Shown piece by piece: positions 1-10,297 of a stretch of 64,000 nucleotides of DNA (position 1 is its first letter; each line of letters opens with the position of its first letter). Both the position numbers and the translations under genes were made by a program. The stretch comes from Shewanella sp. NFH-SH190041. GTDB taxonomy: Bacteria > Pseudomonadota > Gammaproteobacteria > Enterobacterales > Shewanellaceae. The notes under the pieces are model-generated. The model did no database searches. It had not been told where the DNA came from and saw only the letters and a program-made list of their open reading frames with translations. The stretch lies in assembly GCF_024363255.1 (NCBI RefSeq), contig NZ_AP026070.1, forward strand, positions 744,001-808,000, in the 5' to 3' direction.

Positions 1-405
1 AATGGCTAATTCGGCGCACAGTAACATGACCCCCATCTGTGCGCACCAAGGGGCAAGATAGGTGTTTAAAGATGCTGAAACGACTACAACTGTATCACCT
101 TGGGCTTGATGCCAACGTAATTGCGTCAGGGTATCGTTCCTGAGTAGTGCAGGAATCACCGTGGTGGCAAAGTGCTGGCCTAGGCGCCAATAATGCTCAC
201 TATCCATCCCTTTTAAACCTAAATAGACGGCGTTTGCACGGCCTTGTTTCGGGGTGAGTAATCCCATTTTGTAGCCCAGTTGGCTGCCTAGAAGCGGCAG
301 GGCATATCTGAGTTTCCGTGGCCAAGGAACCGCGTAGTGCATAAAGCGGCTGAAACTGTCTTGGTGAGTCAGGGTTCCGTCAAAGTCGAACAGGGCAAGA
401 TTCAT
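1..405 (-). CDS. HAD-IB family phosphatase, C-terminus cut by window edge
   Basis: The visible part is the N-terminal 135 residues of a haloacid-dehalogenase hydrolase. Residues 7-13 are DFDGTLT, the nucleophile motif, and a VVVVSAS stretch near residue 110 is motif II. These fit the HAD-IB group (phosphoserine phosphatase-like and phospholipid-phosphatase-like enzymes), which hydrolyse small phosphomonoesters in the cytoplasm. An in-frame stop six codons upstream fixes the start at 405. The catalytic lysine and last aspartates lie outside the window, so the substrate cannot be inferred. Confidence 0.8.
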   Translation of the reverse strand, partial: MNLALFDFDGTLTHQDSFSRFMHYAVPWPRKLRYALPLLGSQLGYKMGLLTPKQGRANAVYLGLKGMDSEHYWRLGQHFATTVIPALLRNDTLTQLRWHQAQGDTVVVVSASLNTYLAPWCAQMGVMLLCAELAI

Positions 406-520
406 CTGCTGGCCGTTGCATCATAGAATATGGTGGCATGTTATCAGTCGGTTAATTCAGCGCAAGAGAAATCAGCCACAGTTATCTGTGGAGGGTAGCT
501 GCAGGGTTATTGCCCGCTTA

Positions 521-731
521 ATAAATTTGGGCGAGTGATTTGCGCCCTGGTCATGCTAAGTAAGGCCGCTCAACAAAGGGTTAAATGTTTTTAGCTGAGC
601 GCTTAGCTGCGTTTGGGGTGTTTTTTACTGCGTTTTCGGCTTATCAGATAGCATAACTACCTATCAAAGCCTCAGCCTTGTATAAAGCTCCTCAAATCGC
701 GGTAAAAACAAACTGAAAGGTTAACAGCCTC
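521..731 (-). repeat. decayed copy of the 264-bp MITE-like repeat (reverse orientation)
   Basis: Read on the minus strand, this stretch follows the elements at 10298-10561 and 42016-42278 with many substitutions. The blocks that still match include the CTACCTATC and CGCTCAACAAAG segments, the GCGAGTG-TTTG segment and an altered terminal GTTAACAG. The distal end has lost recognisable similarity. It fills most of the gap between the HAD gene and the next gene; no coding sequence is seen here. Confidence 0.6.
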
Positions 732-1250
732 CTAATGACTTGAAGCATCGTCAGCAGTGGCGTGGGGTGTCAGTTGCTGGATAAGTGTAACGGTTTTATC
801 TAAGCCCAGTGCGGTATTGTGAAATTCCGGGCTGAGACGGTAGGCCTGTTCGAGTGTGTATGGATGGCTTTTGTCTTTACGGTCTGTGTATTGGTAATGC
901 AGTAAAAATCGGCACTGGCCTGAGAGTTGGCCTTGATGCTGGTATTGGGTAAGGCAGCGGTTGAGATAATGGCTGACCTCAGCCAGTAAGGCTTGTCGAT
1001 AGTCAGTCACAGTGGCATTTTGTTGCACACTGTTGTCAAACACTTCACAAAATCCTTTATCTTCACCATTACAGCCAAAGCGAGAGATAAAGTCAGTACG
1101 CAGGGATTCAAAATAACGGGTGGCTATACGGTGATTGTCTCCGGGGGGGAGCTGCTGGGTCATGCCGTAGCGGTACAGGCCATAGTCAAACAGGCCAACC
1201 AGCACTATACCCAGAAGAATCACCCACCCCATTAATGTTCTGCGGGACAT
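732..1250 (-). CDS. hypothetical membrane-anchored protein
   Basis: I do not recognise a family for this 172-residue protein. Residues 6-25 form one hydrophobic segment after MSRR, so it is probably a type II inner-membrane protein with its remaining domain in the periplasm. That domain has five cysteines (in FGCNGEDKGFC, RCLTQ and QCRFL), which suggests disulfides. The ATG at 1250 was chosen over the in-frame codon at 1292 because a GGAG lies six bases upstream. It sits just downstream of frdB on the same strand, about 60 bp away, but no functional link is evident. Confidence 0.6.
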   Translation of the reverse strand: MSRRTLMGWVILLGIVLVGLFDYGLYRYGMTQQLPPGDNHRIATRYFESLRTDFISRFGCNGEDKGFCEVFDNSVQQNATVTDYRQALLAEVSHYLNRCLTQYQHQGQLSGQCRFLLHYQYTDRKDKSHPYTLEQAYRLSPEFHNTALGLDKTVTLIQQLTPHATADDASSH

Positions 1251-1313
1251 AACAGACTCCGGCTGACACAGGATACAGTAAGGGCTCTCCATGGGGAGAG
1301 CCCTGCTTTGATA

Positions 1314-2057
1314 CTAGATATTTTTCACAAAAATGGTTTTAGCCATTTTGCGACGCAAGTATGCAATTTGCTCCATATGGGGCAGATCTTTTGGACAGTT
1401 GTCCTGACAACCCAGCAAGGTCATACAGCCAAATACACCGTCCTGGTTACCAATGATGTGGTAGTAATCATCGGCGCTGCGGGCATCGCGGCTGTCTTTT
1501 TCAAAGCGGGCTATTTTCATCAGGCCCACTGCCCCAACAAAGGTGTCACGCATCTGTTTGGTGGCACAGGAGGAGACGCAGATACCGCATTCTACACAGC
1601 GTTCCAATTCATACACTTTAGTGGCTTCTTCCGGTTCCATCGGCGCTTCCAGAGTATGGATATTGTGCTCGGTGGATTTTGGGTGCAGCCAAGTGCCCAG
1701 CCGTTCGGCCAGTTCGCGCATAAATTTACCTGTGTTGACTGACAGATCACCAATCAACTCAAACCCTGGCAGTGGCAGCAGTGTAATATTGCCATCGGCA
1801 AAGTTAGCGGTCAGGGTCCGGCAAGCTAAGGTTGGCTTACCGTTAATGACCATGGCGCAGCTACCGCAGATACCAGCACGGCATACAAAGTCAAACTGTA
1901 GTGATGGGTCTTGCTCTTCCCGCAGGCGGTTCAAGGCGATAAAGACTGTCATCCCGTTAGTTTCATTCAGGGTGAAACTCTGCATCTTAGGTTTGTCGTT
2001 AGGAACCTGAGGGTCGAAACGGAAAATATTGAAAGTTAATGTACGACCTTGACTCAT
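1314..2057 (-). CDS. frdB: fumarate reductase iron-sulfur subunit
   Basis: This 247-residue protein carries electrons between the quinol site in FrdC and the flavin of FrdA at the inner membrane. The N-terminal plant-type ferredoxin domain shows C-x4-C-x2-C (CRAGICGSC) plus a later Cys for the [2Fe-2S] cluster. The C-terminal half has [11 protein letters not shown] for [4Fe-4S] and GCQDNCP with an upstream Cys for [3Fe-4S]. Its ATG overlaps the frdA stop by four bases (ATGA), so translation is probably coupled. The gene order C-A-B and the closeness to Wolinella/Campylobacter enzymes set it apart from the E. coli FrdABCD type. Confidence 0.93.
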   Translation of the reverse strand: MSQGRTLTFNIFRFDPQVPNDKPKMQSFTLNETNGMTVFIALNRLREEQDPSLQFDFVCRAGICGSCAMVINGKPTLACRTLTANFADGNITLLPLPGFELIGDLSVNTGKFMRELAERLGTWLHPKSTEHNIHTLEAPMEPEEATKVYELERCVECGICVSSCATKQMRDTFVGAVGLMKIARFEKDSRDARSADDYYHIIGNQDGVFGCMTLLGCQDNCPKDLPHMEQIAYLRRKMAKTIFVKNI

Positions 2058-4051
2058 TGTGCTTTCTCTTCTGATTGGTTAGCCAGGATGTCAGACAGAC
2101 GTTGGTTTTTAGGACGCAGATGTTCCGGCAAATCGAATGGCATCAGCGCTTGCTGAATGGCATAGCGATCGGCGTTGTCCCCCAGTTTTGCCATAATTTC
2201 AGCAATTTCTGCTTCACGTTTGGCAGTATCCGGGTGGGTGATGGCATTATCGATACCATAGCCGCGATACCCAGGAGGCAGTTCCATTTCCATAATATCC
2301 AATGGTTCGTAATCCAAGCTGGGCGCTAGGGCATTTTCATCTGGCCAGCTGCACAGAGTCCGTTTCAGCCAGTCTTTATCGTTACGTTGTGGGAAGTCTT
2401 CGCGGGCGTGAGCACCACGGCTTTCTGTCCGGGCTGCCGCACCACAGGCGATGGTTAGCGCAACTTTCAGCATCCGGCGTAAACGCAGGGCCTCAACCAA
2501 TTCAGGGTTGGCATGGCGTTTTTTGCAGGTTAAAGCAATATTGCGGCTGCGTTTAAGCAGGTCTTTGAGTTCATGCACGGATTTGTCCAATCCGGCCTGA
2601 TCGCGGAAGATACCGACACCTTCCATCATGGTGCGCTGCATTTTTTTACGCAGTTCAAACACATTTTCGCCTTTGCTATTGGCTAGCAGTTGATCGATTT
2701 CATCTTTAACGTGTTTTTGATGCTGTTCGATCAGAGCGGTATCCATGACTAATTCATGGCTTTCACAGTAATCGGCCACATAAGAACCGATAATCATGCC
2801 GCCAACCACGGTTTCTGCCAGAGAGTTACCCCCCAAGCGGTTAAATCCGTGCATATCCCAGCAAGCGGCTTCCCCAACACTGAACAGGCCTGACAGTGAT
2901 GGGCTTTCACCGGTTTCATTAGTGCGGATACCGCCCATAGAGTAGTGCTGAGTTGGGCGGACTGGGATCCACTCTTCAGCAGGGTCAATACCGAGGAAGT
3001 ATTCACAGATTTCTTTAACTTCCCGCAGGTTAGTTTCGATGTGTTTGCGGCCCAGCAGGGTGATATCTAACCACAGGTGAGGTCCGTAAGGGGAGTCAAC
3101 CCCTTTGCCTTTACGCATATGTTCTGTCATACGGCGAGATACCACGTCCCGGCTGGCCAGCTCTTTTTTCTCTGGTTCATAGTCGGGCATAAAGCGGTAG
3201 CCATCTTTGTCACGCAGCAAACCACCGTCCCCGCGGCAACCTTCTGTGGTCAAAATCCCAACCGGAACAATTGCGGTTGGGTGGAACTGTACCGCTTCCA
3301 TATTCCCCAGTTTGGCGATCCCAGTTTCCAGTGCCAGCGCTTGGCCAACCCCTTCACAGATCACCGCGTTGGTGGACACTTCATAGATACGACCGTAACC
3401 ACCGGTCGCAATTGTGGTGGACTTGGCGATATAAGCACGCAGCTCACCTGTGATCAGATCCCGGGCAATCACACCATGGCAGCGTTTGCCATCATGGATA
3501 AGGCGCAGGGCTTCAACCCGCTCATGGACTGGGATGCCTAACTCAATGGCTTTGTTGTCCGCTGCATACAATAGAGAGTGACCGGCACCATCTGAGGTGT
3601 AACAGGTACGCCATTTTTTAGTACCACCAAAGTCACGGGCGTTAATCAGGCCGTGGGCTTGCTCAGCTTCTTCAATGGTAACTTTTTGCGCATTTACGAT
3701 AACCTGACGTGGGCCTTTGGTCACCCGGGTCCAAGGTACCCCCCAGTTATTCAGTTCACGCACAGCTTTCGGAGCACAGTGGGCAAACATACGGGCGACT
3801 TTTTGATCGCAACCCCAGTCAGAACCTTTTACGGTATCTTGAAAGTGAACATCTTCGTTATCACCCATACCTTTGACGGTATTCCCTAAACTGGCCTGCA
3901 TACCACCTTGTGCTGCAGCGGAGTGAGAACGTTTTGGTGGAATAAGGGATAAAACCAGGGTATCCAATCCGCGCTGTTTGGATTCAATGGCGACCCTCAG
4001 ACCAGCAAGGCCTGCGCCGACAACCAGTGAATCGGTATAGAAAATTTTCAC
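2054..4051 (-). CDS. frdA: fumarate reductase flavoprotein subunit
   Basis: The catalytic subunit reduces fumarate to succinate on covalently bound FAD. Residues 10-28 form the dinucleotide fold GAGLAGL, and HSAAAQGG around residue 43 contains the histidine used for covalent flavin attachment. The capping and active-site segments [19 protein letters not shown] ([11 protein letters not shown]) and RLGGNSLAE are present. Its 665 residues fit the Wolinella-type FrdA (about 656). The start is GTG at 4051, preceded by AAGGAG five bases upstream. It lacks a signal peptide, unlike the soluble periplasmic flavocytochrome c fumarate reductase of Shewanella, so this is the cytoplasm-facing membrane-bound enzyme. 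Confidence 0.95.
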   Translation of the reverse strand: MKIFYTDSLVVGAGLAGLRVAIESKQRGLDTLVLSLIPPKRSHSAAAQGGMQASLGNTVKGMGDNEDVHFQDTVKGSDWGCDQKVARMFAHCAPKAVRELNNWGVPWTRVTKGPRQVIVNAQKVTIEEAEQAHGLINARDFGGTKKWRTCYTSDGAGHSLLYAADNKAIELGIPVHERVEALRLIHDGKRCHGVIARDLITGELRAYIAKSTTIATGGYGRIYEVSTNAVICEGVGQALALETGIAKLGNMEAVQFHPTAIVPVGILTTEGCRGDGGLLRDKDGYRFMPDYEPEKKELASRDVVSRRMTEHMRKGKGVDSPYGPHLWLDITLLGRKHIETNLREVKEICEYFLGIDPAEEWIPVRPTQHYSMGGIRTNETGESPSLSGLFSVGEAACWDMHGFNRLGGNSLAETVVGGMIIGSYVADYCESHELVMDTALIEQHQKHVKDEIDQLLANSKGENVFELRKKMQRTMMEGVGIFRDQAGLDKSVHELKDLLKRSRNIALTCKKRHANPELVEALRLRRMLKVALTIACGAAARTESRGAHAREDFPQRNDKDWLKRTLCSWPDENALAPSLDYEPLDIMEMELPPGYRGYGIDNAITHPDTAKREAEIAEIMAKLGDNADRYAIQQALMPFDLPEHLRPKNQRLSDILANQSEEKAQ

Positions 4052-4129
4052 ACTAACTCCTTAATACCCGATGGTCGGGTACCAAATTTCAATCTTGTGC
4101 TTTTATTGATTTTTGTTCTTTATCTGAAC

Positions 4130-4849
4130 TTAATGCGGTACATATGGGGTAACAGGCAGAGTTAATTGCGCACCCAGATGCAGGTAAGTGCACAGGCTGG
4201 CCAGTCCCAGTACGAATAGATAAGCAATCAGTACCATGGCGATGCTTCTAACCAGGTTACGGCGTTTGAACAGACCCCATTTCACGCTGACACGGTACAG
4301 ACCAAATACCCCGTGGATAATCACGATAGGCAGGAAGATGCTGTACAGTACCCACACATTGTCCAGATAAACGCGGGCAGGTGACATATTAGGGCCGATG
4401 CTAGGCTCTTGGATCATCTGGAACAGGTGAACAGGCACTAAGAAGAACAGCGCGCAGCCAGTGAGCAGTTGCCAGAACCAGATAGTGGTATCACCGTGTT
4501 TTACTGTGCCTTGGAAGTTTCTGAGTGCGCGCCATTGGCCAAGTTGGGCAGGGAAACGGCGCAGTGCAGTCACTGCGTGGATAATAAAGACCACCAACAT
4601 AAAGACAGAAATTGCCCGGGTGACCCAGTGCCAGCCATAAGGAGTATCGCTGAACATGCTGCCTTCAAGGAACTGCACTGTGTGGAAGAATGCTTCCTTG
4701 CCGAGCAGAATACTGGATTCAAAGTGCAAGTGCACAAGCAGGAATAAACCTAAGATAATGCCGGTGGCACTTTGTAACATATCGGCTCTGGCACTGCCTG
4801 GAGTCCCCACCACCCTTGGGTTAAATGGATTTGGAATAAAAACTTTCAT
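4130..4849 (-). CDS. frdC: di-haem cytochrome b subunit of quinol:fumarate reductase
   Basis: This 239-residue membrane anchor oxidises menaquinol and feeds electrons to FrdB. About five hydrophobic helices are visible. Histidines at 40, 91, 141 and 179 lie in these helices at almost the positions of the four haem b ligands known for Wolinella FrdC (44, 93, 143, 182), which supports a type B, two-haem subunit. It is the first gene of the frdCAB operon, 78 bp before frdA. Menaquinol oxidation in such enzymes can also run backwards as a succinate dehydrogenase at low potential; the sequence does not decide direction. Confidence 0.92.
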   Translation of the reverse strand: MKVFIPNPFNPRVVGTPGSARADMLQSATGIILGLFLLVHLHFESSILLGKEAFFHTVQFLEGSMFSDTPYGWHWVTRAISVFMLVVFIIHAVTALRRFPAQLGQWRALRNFQGTVKHGDTTIWFWQLLTGCALFFLVPVHLFQMIQEPSIGPNMSPARVYLDNVWVLYSIFLPIVIIHGVFGLYRVSVKWGLFKRRNLVRSIAMVLIAYLFVLGLASLCTYLHLGAQLTLPVTPYVPH

Positions 4850-5637
4850 TGCTGTTTATCCATCTCTGAAAAGACTGTTAATGAAAATGGAACATACGAA
4901 GTGTATTTAAAATAACAAGTATCAAATGTATCAGAAGGCTATTAAAAACAATCTGGGATAAACATCACTGGAATTTTGAAGATTTTTAAAGGTCGCTCAC
5001 AAATTCGTTTAAAAAAATAGTTTTTTTAATCATCAAATTTATTTCTTTTAATTTTTTATATCGCTAAAGTTGAATTATTCGAAAGCCTATATTAGGAATA
5101 ACGAAAAATGATTTATATATCGCGTCTCAGTGAGTAATTATTAATGAATAAATCTTTATAATAAATTTTACTGATATTTAAAAAGGGAAGGATAAGATTT
5201 AATTGAGAATTATTATCAATAATAAATGATTTGTTATGCAGTTAAATGGCGTTTAAATTCAAAAAATTCATTAACTTATTGTGTTTAATGGGTTTTATTT
5301 TGTGTCTTGGGATAGCATTTCCACAAATGTATTCACCTGACTGTGATCTTGTTTGCATCGTGAGTTTTAAAAATAAAATCTTGGTGACAGTGGTCACGCC
5401 AATATAAAATTTCGCACTATCAAATTAGAAATGAGATATTCACCACAATTATTCTGAACTAACTTGTCCATATTATTTGCAATCAAATGTAACAGGTAAT
5501 TTGATATTGGTTCAGAGCATCAAAATATATTGCTTTACCTTGTTGGTTATCATTATTTATCAATTTAATATTAATTGATGCAATACATATTGATGGGCTG
5601 TATTTTAAACTCCTAATAAAAATAGGATATGGTTATT
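4850..5637. promoter_or_regulatory. AT-rich divergent control region of frdCAB and aspA
   Basis: About 790 bp without a gene separates the divergently transcribed frd operon and aspA. It is markedly AT-rich. It holds a good CRP-type site (5383-5398) and an imperfect inverted repeat at about 5558-5578 with arms ATCAATT and AATTGAT. A weak Fur-like match (5205-5223, about 13 of 19 positions) is also present but not convincing. The region's length and content suggest complex anaerobic control. Confidence 0.5.
5383..5398. promoter_or_regulatory. CRP-like binding site
   Basis: GGTGA-CAGTGG-TCACG matches the TGTGA-N6-TCACA consensus at eight of ten positions and is nearly palindromic. It lies 240 bp upstream of aspA and 534 bp upstream of frdC. 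CRP is known to control anaerobic respiration genes, including fumarate reductase, in Shewanella; binding here is inferred. Confidence 0.45.
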
Positions 5638-7101
5638 ATGATTACTAATGTAGAAACCCAAACTCAAGTTGGTGTTGAAACTGCTTTACCAACCAGAACT
5701 GAAGTTGACTTGTTGGGCGAACGTCAGGTACCTGCTGATGTATATTGGGGTGTACATACCTTAAGAGCAATTGAAAACTTCCAGATTTCAGGTAAAACCA
5801 TTTCCGATGTACCTAACTTTGTTCGCGGTATGGTATTTACTAAAAAAGCAGCGGCAATGGCTAACAAAGAGCTGCACGTTATCCCTGCAGAAATCGGCCA
5901 ATACATTATTGATGCCTGTAACCTGGTTCTGGAAACCGGTAAATGTATGGATCAGTTCCCATCTGATGTATTCCAAGGTGGTGCTGGTACTTCCGTAAAC
6001 ATGAATACCAACGAAGTGATTGCTAACGTGGCACTGGAGCTGATGGGCCACGAAAAAGGTGAATATCACATCATTAACCCTAATGACCATGTTAATAAGA
6101 GCCAGTCAACCAACTGTGCTTACCCAACTGGTTACCGTATTGCTACTTATAACTGCATCGTTGAGTTGCTGGAAGCCATCAATTATCTGAAAGGGTCTTT
6201 TGACGTCTTGGCAGAAAAACATGCTAATGACCTGAAAATGGGCCGTACTCAGTTGCAAGATGCTGTGCCTATGACAGTAGGTCAAGAATTCCACGCTTTT
6301 GCCGTTCTGCTGCAAGAAGAAGTGAAAAACCTGCAGTATGCCGCTAACCTGCTGCTGGAAGTGAACCTGGGCGCAACTGCTATCGGTACTAGCCTGAACG
6401 CGGTTGAAGGTTTCTCTGAACTGGCTATCAAACACCTGGCAGAATGTACTGGCCTGAACGTGTCTAAAGCAGAAGATTTGATTGAAGCAACTTCTGACTG
6501 TGGTGCTTATGTTATGGTACACGGCGCCCTGAAACGTCTGGCGGTTAAACTGTCTAAAGTTTGTAATGATCTGCGTCTGCTGTCCTCAGGTCCCCGTACT
6601 GGTTTGAAAGAAATCAACCTGCCAGAACTGCAAGCAGGTTCTTCTATCATGCCAGCAAAAGTTAACCCAGTAATCCCAGAAGTGGTTAACCAAGTATGCT
6701 TTAAAGTTATGGGTAACGATATCACTGTGACTATGGCTGCTGAAGCTGGTCAGCTGCAATTGAACGTGATGGAACCTGCTATTGGCCAAGCAATGTTTGA
6801 GTCTATCTCTTTGCTGACTAATGCTTGCAGAACTTTGGCTGACAAGTGTGTTAACGGTATTACCGTGAATGCTGAGCGTTGCAAAGATTATGTATTTAAC
6901 TCTATCGGTATCATCACTTATCTGAACCCATTCATCGGTCACCATGAAGGTGACGTGGTTGGTAAAATCTGTGCTGAAACTGGCCGCAGCGTCCGTGATG
7001 TAGTACTGGAACGTGGTCTGCTGACAGAAGCTCAACTGGACGATATCTTCTCTGTTGAGAACCTGATGCACCCACAATATAAAGGTAAACGTTTTAACTA
7101 A
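5638..7101 (+). CDS. aspA: aspartate ammonia-lyase (aspartase)
   Basis: The enzyme converts L-aspartate to fumarate and ammonia in the cytoplasm. The 487-residue product has the fumarase/aspartase signature [11 protein letters not shown], the substrate-binding [14 protein letters not shown] and the [13 protein letters not shown] segment. A second ATG at 5638 is preferred to the one at 5629, because AGGA lies ten bases before the former and only one base before the latter. It stands between fumarate reductase and a C4-dicarboxylate carrier, so it can supply fumarate as electron acceptor. One substitution is notable: [10 protein letters not shown] where E. coli has QSTNDAYPTG. Confidence 0.95.
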   Translation: MITNVETQTQVGVETALPTRTEVDLLGERQVPADVYWGVHTLRAIENFQISGKTISDVPNFVRGMVFTKKAAAMANKELHVIPAEIGQYIIDACNLVLETGKCMDQFPSDVFQGGAGTSVNMNTNEVIANVALELMGHEKGEYHIINPNDHVNKSQSTNCAYPTGYRIATYNCIVELLEAINYLKGSFDVLAEKHANDLKMGRTQLQDAVPMTVGQEFHAFAVLLQEEVKNLQYAANLLLEVNLGATAIGTSLNAVEGFSELAIKHLAECTGLNVSKAEDLIEATSDCGAYVMVHGALKRLAVKLSKVCNDLRLLSSGPRTGLKEINLPELQAGSSIMPAKVNPVIPEVVNQVCFKVMGNDITVTMAAEAGQLQLNVMEPAIGQAMFESISLLTNACRTLADKCVNGITVNAERCKDYVFNSIGIITYLNPFIGHHEGDVVGKICAETGRSVRDVVLERGLLTEAQLDDIFSVENLMHPQYKGKRFN

Positions 7102-7127
7102 CCGCTACGTTAAATAAGTATGAGTGG

Positions 7128-7155
7128 AAGGAGTCGTTACTAACGGCTCCTTTAA
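7128..7155 (+). terminator. terminator after aspA
   Basis: AAGGAGTCGTT and AACGGCTCCTT form an 11-bp stem (one G-T pair) with a three-base loop, followed by a short T run. It should end most aspA transcripts before the transporter gene. Confidence 0.6.
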
Positions 7156-7335
7156 CACTGTTATTTACCGGGGCGAGAGTTAGAGCGGAATTTGATCACG
7201 GCTTTCATTCTACGACTTTACTATCGTTCAGCGACCATAAAGTGATACCTATTTCCCTGGCGAATGGCTCGGCGGAATAAGATAGCGATCAAGATTCTAG
7301 TGCTTTGCCCTGGTGCTTTATCAGGACGTTTTTCT

Positions 7336-8640
7336 ATGAGCATCGTTGAACTATTTATTGTATTGGCGTTTATCTTTTTAGGCGCCAGAATCGGTGGGAT
7401 TGGTATCGGTTTGGCCGGTGGTGCCGGTGTTTTGGTCCTTTGCTTTGGTTTAGGATTAGATGCCGGTCATATTCCCGTTGATGTTATTTTGATCATTATG
7501 TCTGTGATCACCGCCATTTCTGCTATGCAAGTAGCTGGTGGTATGGACTGGTTGGTGGATGTCGCTGAAAAATTTCTGCGCAAAAACCCGAAACGCATTA
7601 CGTTTTATGCCCCTATTGTGACCTATTTAATGACCCTGCTTGCCGGGACAGGTCATACCGCATTTTCTACTCTGCCTGTTATTGCTGAAGTGGCCAAAGG
7701 CCAGGGCGTTCGTCCGTCCCGTCCTTTGTCTATTGCTGTAGTCGCCTCTCAGGTTGCTATTACCGCCTGTCCAATTTCTGCTGCCGTGGTCTTTTTTGCC
7801 GGTGTGCTGGCTCCGGTTGGGGTGGGTTATATCGAGCTGCTGCTGATTTGTATTCCAACCACATTTGTTGCCTGTATGATCGGTGCCTTTGTGGCGAACT
7901 TTATGGGCTGCGAACTGAAAGATGACCCTGTTTATCTTGAGCGTTTGGAAAGCGGTTTAATCAAGCAACGTACCACTACTGAACGTCGTCAAATTAGCAA
8001 ACATGCAAAATTGTCTGTTGGTATCTTCTTTATTGCCATTATTGCTGTGGTAGCTTATGCCACTGTGATCAGTCCAACTGTTGGTCTGATTCACCATGCG
8101 CCTATTCCACGTAACGAAGCCATCATGTCTATGATGCTGGGCGCGGCGATGCTGATTGTGCTGCTATGTAAGGCTGATGCCAGCAAAATCTCCAGTGCCG
8201 GTACTTTTAAATCTGGTATGAGTGCTTGCGTGTGTGTACTGGGGGTTGCTTGGTTAGGTGATACTTTTGTGGCAGCCCATATTGGTGAGATTAAAGAATT
8301 TGCCGGTGGCCTGTTGGCCCAATATCCTTGGATGTTAGCGGTAACCTTATTCTTTGCCTCTATGCTGCTGTATTCTCAAGGTGCAACTACTGCTGCTCTG
8401 ATGCCTGCGGCAGTGGCAATTCATGTTGCGCCTCTGACGCTGGTTGCTTCATTTGCTGCGGTCTCTGCACTGTTCGTGTTGCCTACCTATCCAACACTGC
8501 TGGCGGCAGTGGAAATGGATGACACTGGTTCAACCCGAATTGGTAAGTATGTTTTCAACCATCCTTTCTTTATTCCTGGGGTGGTCAGTATTGTGGCTGC
8601 AGTAGCACTGGGCTTTGCTTTTGGTAGCCTGATTATTTAA
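7336..8640 (+). CDS. dcuA: anaerobic C4-dicarboxylate transporter, DcuA/DcuB family
   Basis: An inner-membrane carrier of 434 residues that exchanges fumarate, aspartate, malate and succinate under anaerobic conditions. Family signatures include GARIGGIGIGLAGG near the N-terminus, AMQVAGGMDWL, GTGHTAFSTLPV, CVLGVAWLGDTFV and the C-terminal DDTGSTRIGKYVFNHPFF. They are closer to E. coli DcuA than DcuB, hence the symbol. The start at 7336 has AGGA spaced about nine bases; the earlier in-frame ATG at 7264 would add an unlikely polar extension. The location next to aspA and frd fits a fumarate/succinate antiporter. Confidence 0.9.
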   Translation: MSIVELFIVLAFIFLGARIGGIGIGLAGGAGVLVLCFGLGLDAGHIPVDVILIIMSVITAISAMQVAGGMDWLVDVAEKFLRKNPKRITFYAPIVTYLMTLLAGTGHTAFSTLPVIAEVAKGQGVRPSRPLSIAVVASQVAITACPISAAVVFFAGVLAPVGVGYIELLLICIPTTFVACMIGAFVANFMGCELKDDPVYLERLESGLIKQRTTTERRQISKHAKLSVGIFFIAIIAVVAYATVISPTVGLIHHAPIPRNEAIMSMMLGAAMLIVLLCKADASKISSAGTFKSGMSACVCVLGVAWLGDTFVAAHIGEIKEFAGGLLAQYPWMLAVTLFFASMLLYSQGATTAALMPAAVAIHVAPLTLVASFAAVSALFVLPTYPTLLAAVEMDDTGSTRIGKYVFNHPFFIPGVVSIVAAVALGFAFGSLII

Positions 8641-8704
8641 TTTGCACTGCAGCATTTGCTGATTATCGATTGGTTGATGATTGAGCCAATGCTAAGCATA
8701 TTAA

Positions 8705-8747
8705 AAGGGCGCTTATTACTTTATTTAGCAATAAGCGCCCTTGTTTT
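8705..8747 (+). terminator. terminator after the dcu gene
   Basis: AAGGGCGCTTATT pairs with AATAAGCGCCCTT (13-bp stem, 12-base loop) followed by GTTTT. It lies between convergent genes and may serve both. Confidence 0.75.
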
Positions 8748-8761
8748 ATCTATGAAATTTA

Positions 8762-10087
8762 TCAGAAGCGGTAGCTTAACTGGACACCCATCAGCCAGAC
8801 ATCCCCTTGGGTGGTGCCGCTGAACTCTCCGCCAAACATGGCGGCAACTTTATCTGAACGGGCACCTTGGCGTGGCTCTGATACCCGGGATTGCTGTGCC
8901 AGCAAATAAGCCATACTGATATCAACAGTCATATGTTTTGATACCTGATAACCATATCCCAGTGAAGCCCAATAACGGTTCATTTCCGGAATGGTCAGGG
9001 TACGGGTTGCATCATCCACAGATGATTTATCAAATGCGATACCACCCCGGATGACGCTGCGGTCAGAGACTTGGTATGTGCTCCCCACTGCGGCCCGGTA
9101 ACTGTCATGCCAGTTTTCTTCTTTTACCAGCCAAGCGTTTTCTGGTACGCCCGGAATTTCCGCCCGCAGTTGGGTAAATTTACTCCAGTCTGTCCAGTTA
9201 ACGCTGGCATGTAGCGCCAGGCGTTCAGTCAGTTGGTGTTTCGCGGCCAATTCTGCGGTAGCGGGTAGCGTCAGCGCCATGGTACCCGGATAATGCTGCT
9301 CTGGTTTGAGAGGATTAAAGCCTAAGCCATAGGCATGTCCTTGCAGCTTTAAGTCCACCTCTGAGCGGTAGCTCAGACCAATGGTGGTTGCCTGGCTGGC
9401 ATGCCACAGAGCCCCTGCTTGCCATGCCCATGCGGTATCGTCACCGGCCATATATTTCAGCACTGTGCCTTTGGGGACAGATTGCGGAAATAACTGCAGT
9501 GGCGCTGAGCTGGTCGCACTGATATCCGCATCGGCCATCACATAACGCAGACCAAACCCCACGCTGATGCTGTCATTGAAGCGATAGGCAATATTGGGGT
9601 TTATTTCAATGGCTTTAATAGAAGCCTCATTGCCGAATTGGGTGCCACGGAAGCTGTCTTCCAGTTTGGATGACATGCCATACCCGGCACTCATTGCCAG
9701 ACCTGCGCTCCAATGCGGGTTTATTTGATAGCTGAGATAGGCATTGGGGATCAGCGCGCTTTTGGCGATATCTGTGGCCTTGGTGTCATAGGTTGTCACC
9801 TGATGCGTTAAGCCATACATATGTTGGATACGGGTCTGGCCAGTGATATCAATATGCGGCATGACCTTGATGGCGCCAGCAGATATCTGTAGACCGGGTA
9901 AATCTGATAACAGTGCTGGGTTTCTGAATTGTGCGGAGGCGTTATCAGCTATCGCCGCTTCCCCGGCAAATGCCCGGCCTAAACCGGTAGCAGATGTTTC
10001 CGCCAATTGGAATCCGGCGGCATAAACCTGTGCAGATCCTGCTGTTAATGCTGCCGCAGCGGCGCAAATTAATGTGTGTTTTTTCAT
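8762..10087 (-). CDS. FadL-type outer-membrane transport protein
   Basis: A 441-residue OmpP1/FadL/TodX family beta-barrel that lets hydrophobic compounds such as long-chain fatty acids cross the outer membrane. Residues 1-23 are a Sec signal peptide ending in VYA. Mature AGFQLAETSATGLGRAFAGEAA is the characteristic plug region with its NPALL motif (RNPALLSDL). The C-terminus ends VQLSYRF with a terminal phenylalanine, as expected for barrel assembly. The gene stands alone. The exact substrate is unknown. Confidence 0.88.
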   Translation of the reverse strand: MKKHTLICAAAAALTAGSAQVYAAGFQLAETSATGLGRAFAGEAAIADNASAQFRNPALLSDLPGLQISAGAIKVMPHIDITGQTRIQHMYGLTHQVTTYDTKATDIAKSALIPNAYLSYQINPHWSAGLAMSAGYGMSSKLEDSFRGTQFGNEASIKAIEINPNIAYRFNDSISVGFGLRYVMADADISATSSAPLQLFPQSVPKGTVLKYMAGDDTAWAWQAGALWHASQATTIGLSYRSEVDLKLQGHAYGLGFNPLKPEQHYPGTMALTLPATAELAAKHQLTERLALHASVNWTDWSKFTQLRAEIPGVPENAWLVKEENWHDSYRAAVGSTYQVSDRSVIRGGIAFDKSSVDDATRTLTIPEMNRYWASLGYGYQVSKHMTVDISMAYLLAQQSRVSEPRQGARSDKVAAMFGGEFSGTTQGDVWLMGVQLSYRF

Positions 10088-10297
10088 CTGTGTCTACCGG
10101 GGTATATGGCTGTGTTGATGAGCTTATGTGAGTAACCACCAACGCTGGAAAAGTGGCGCAGTTTAGAGATGTGACAGCACAATGCAAGTGCCCGCCGACA
10201 AGGCTTTGTGCGTTTTTGACGAAAAAAATAATGAAATCATATTGATGTTAAGTGGTCTTACTTCTGTAGTCCTTTGGTTTGATAAAGGTACTGACTA

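Noticed and set aside
5205..5223. Fur box in the frd/aspA region
   Set aside because: Only about 13 of 19 positions match in a very AT-rich stretch, where such matches arise by chance.
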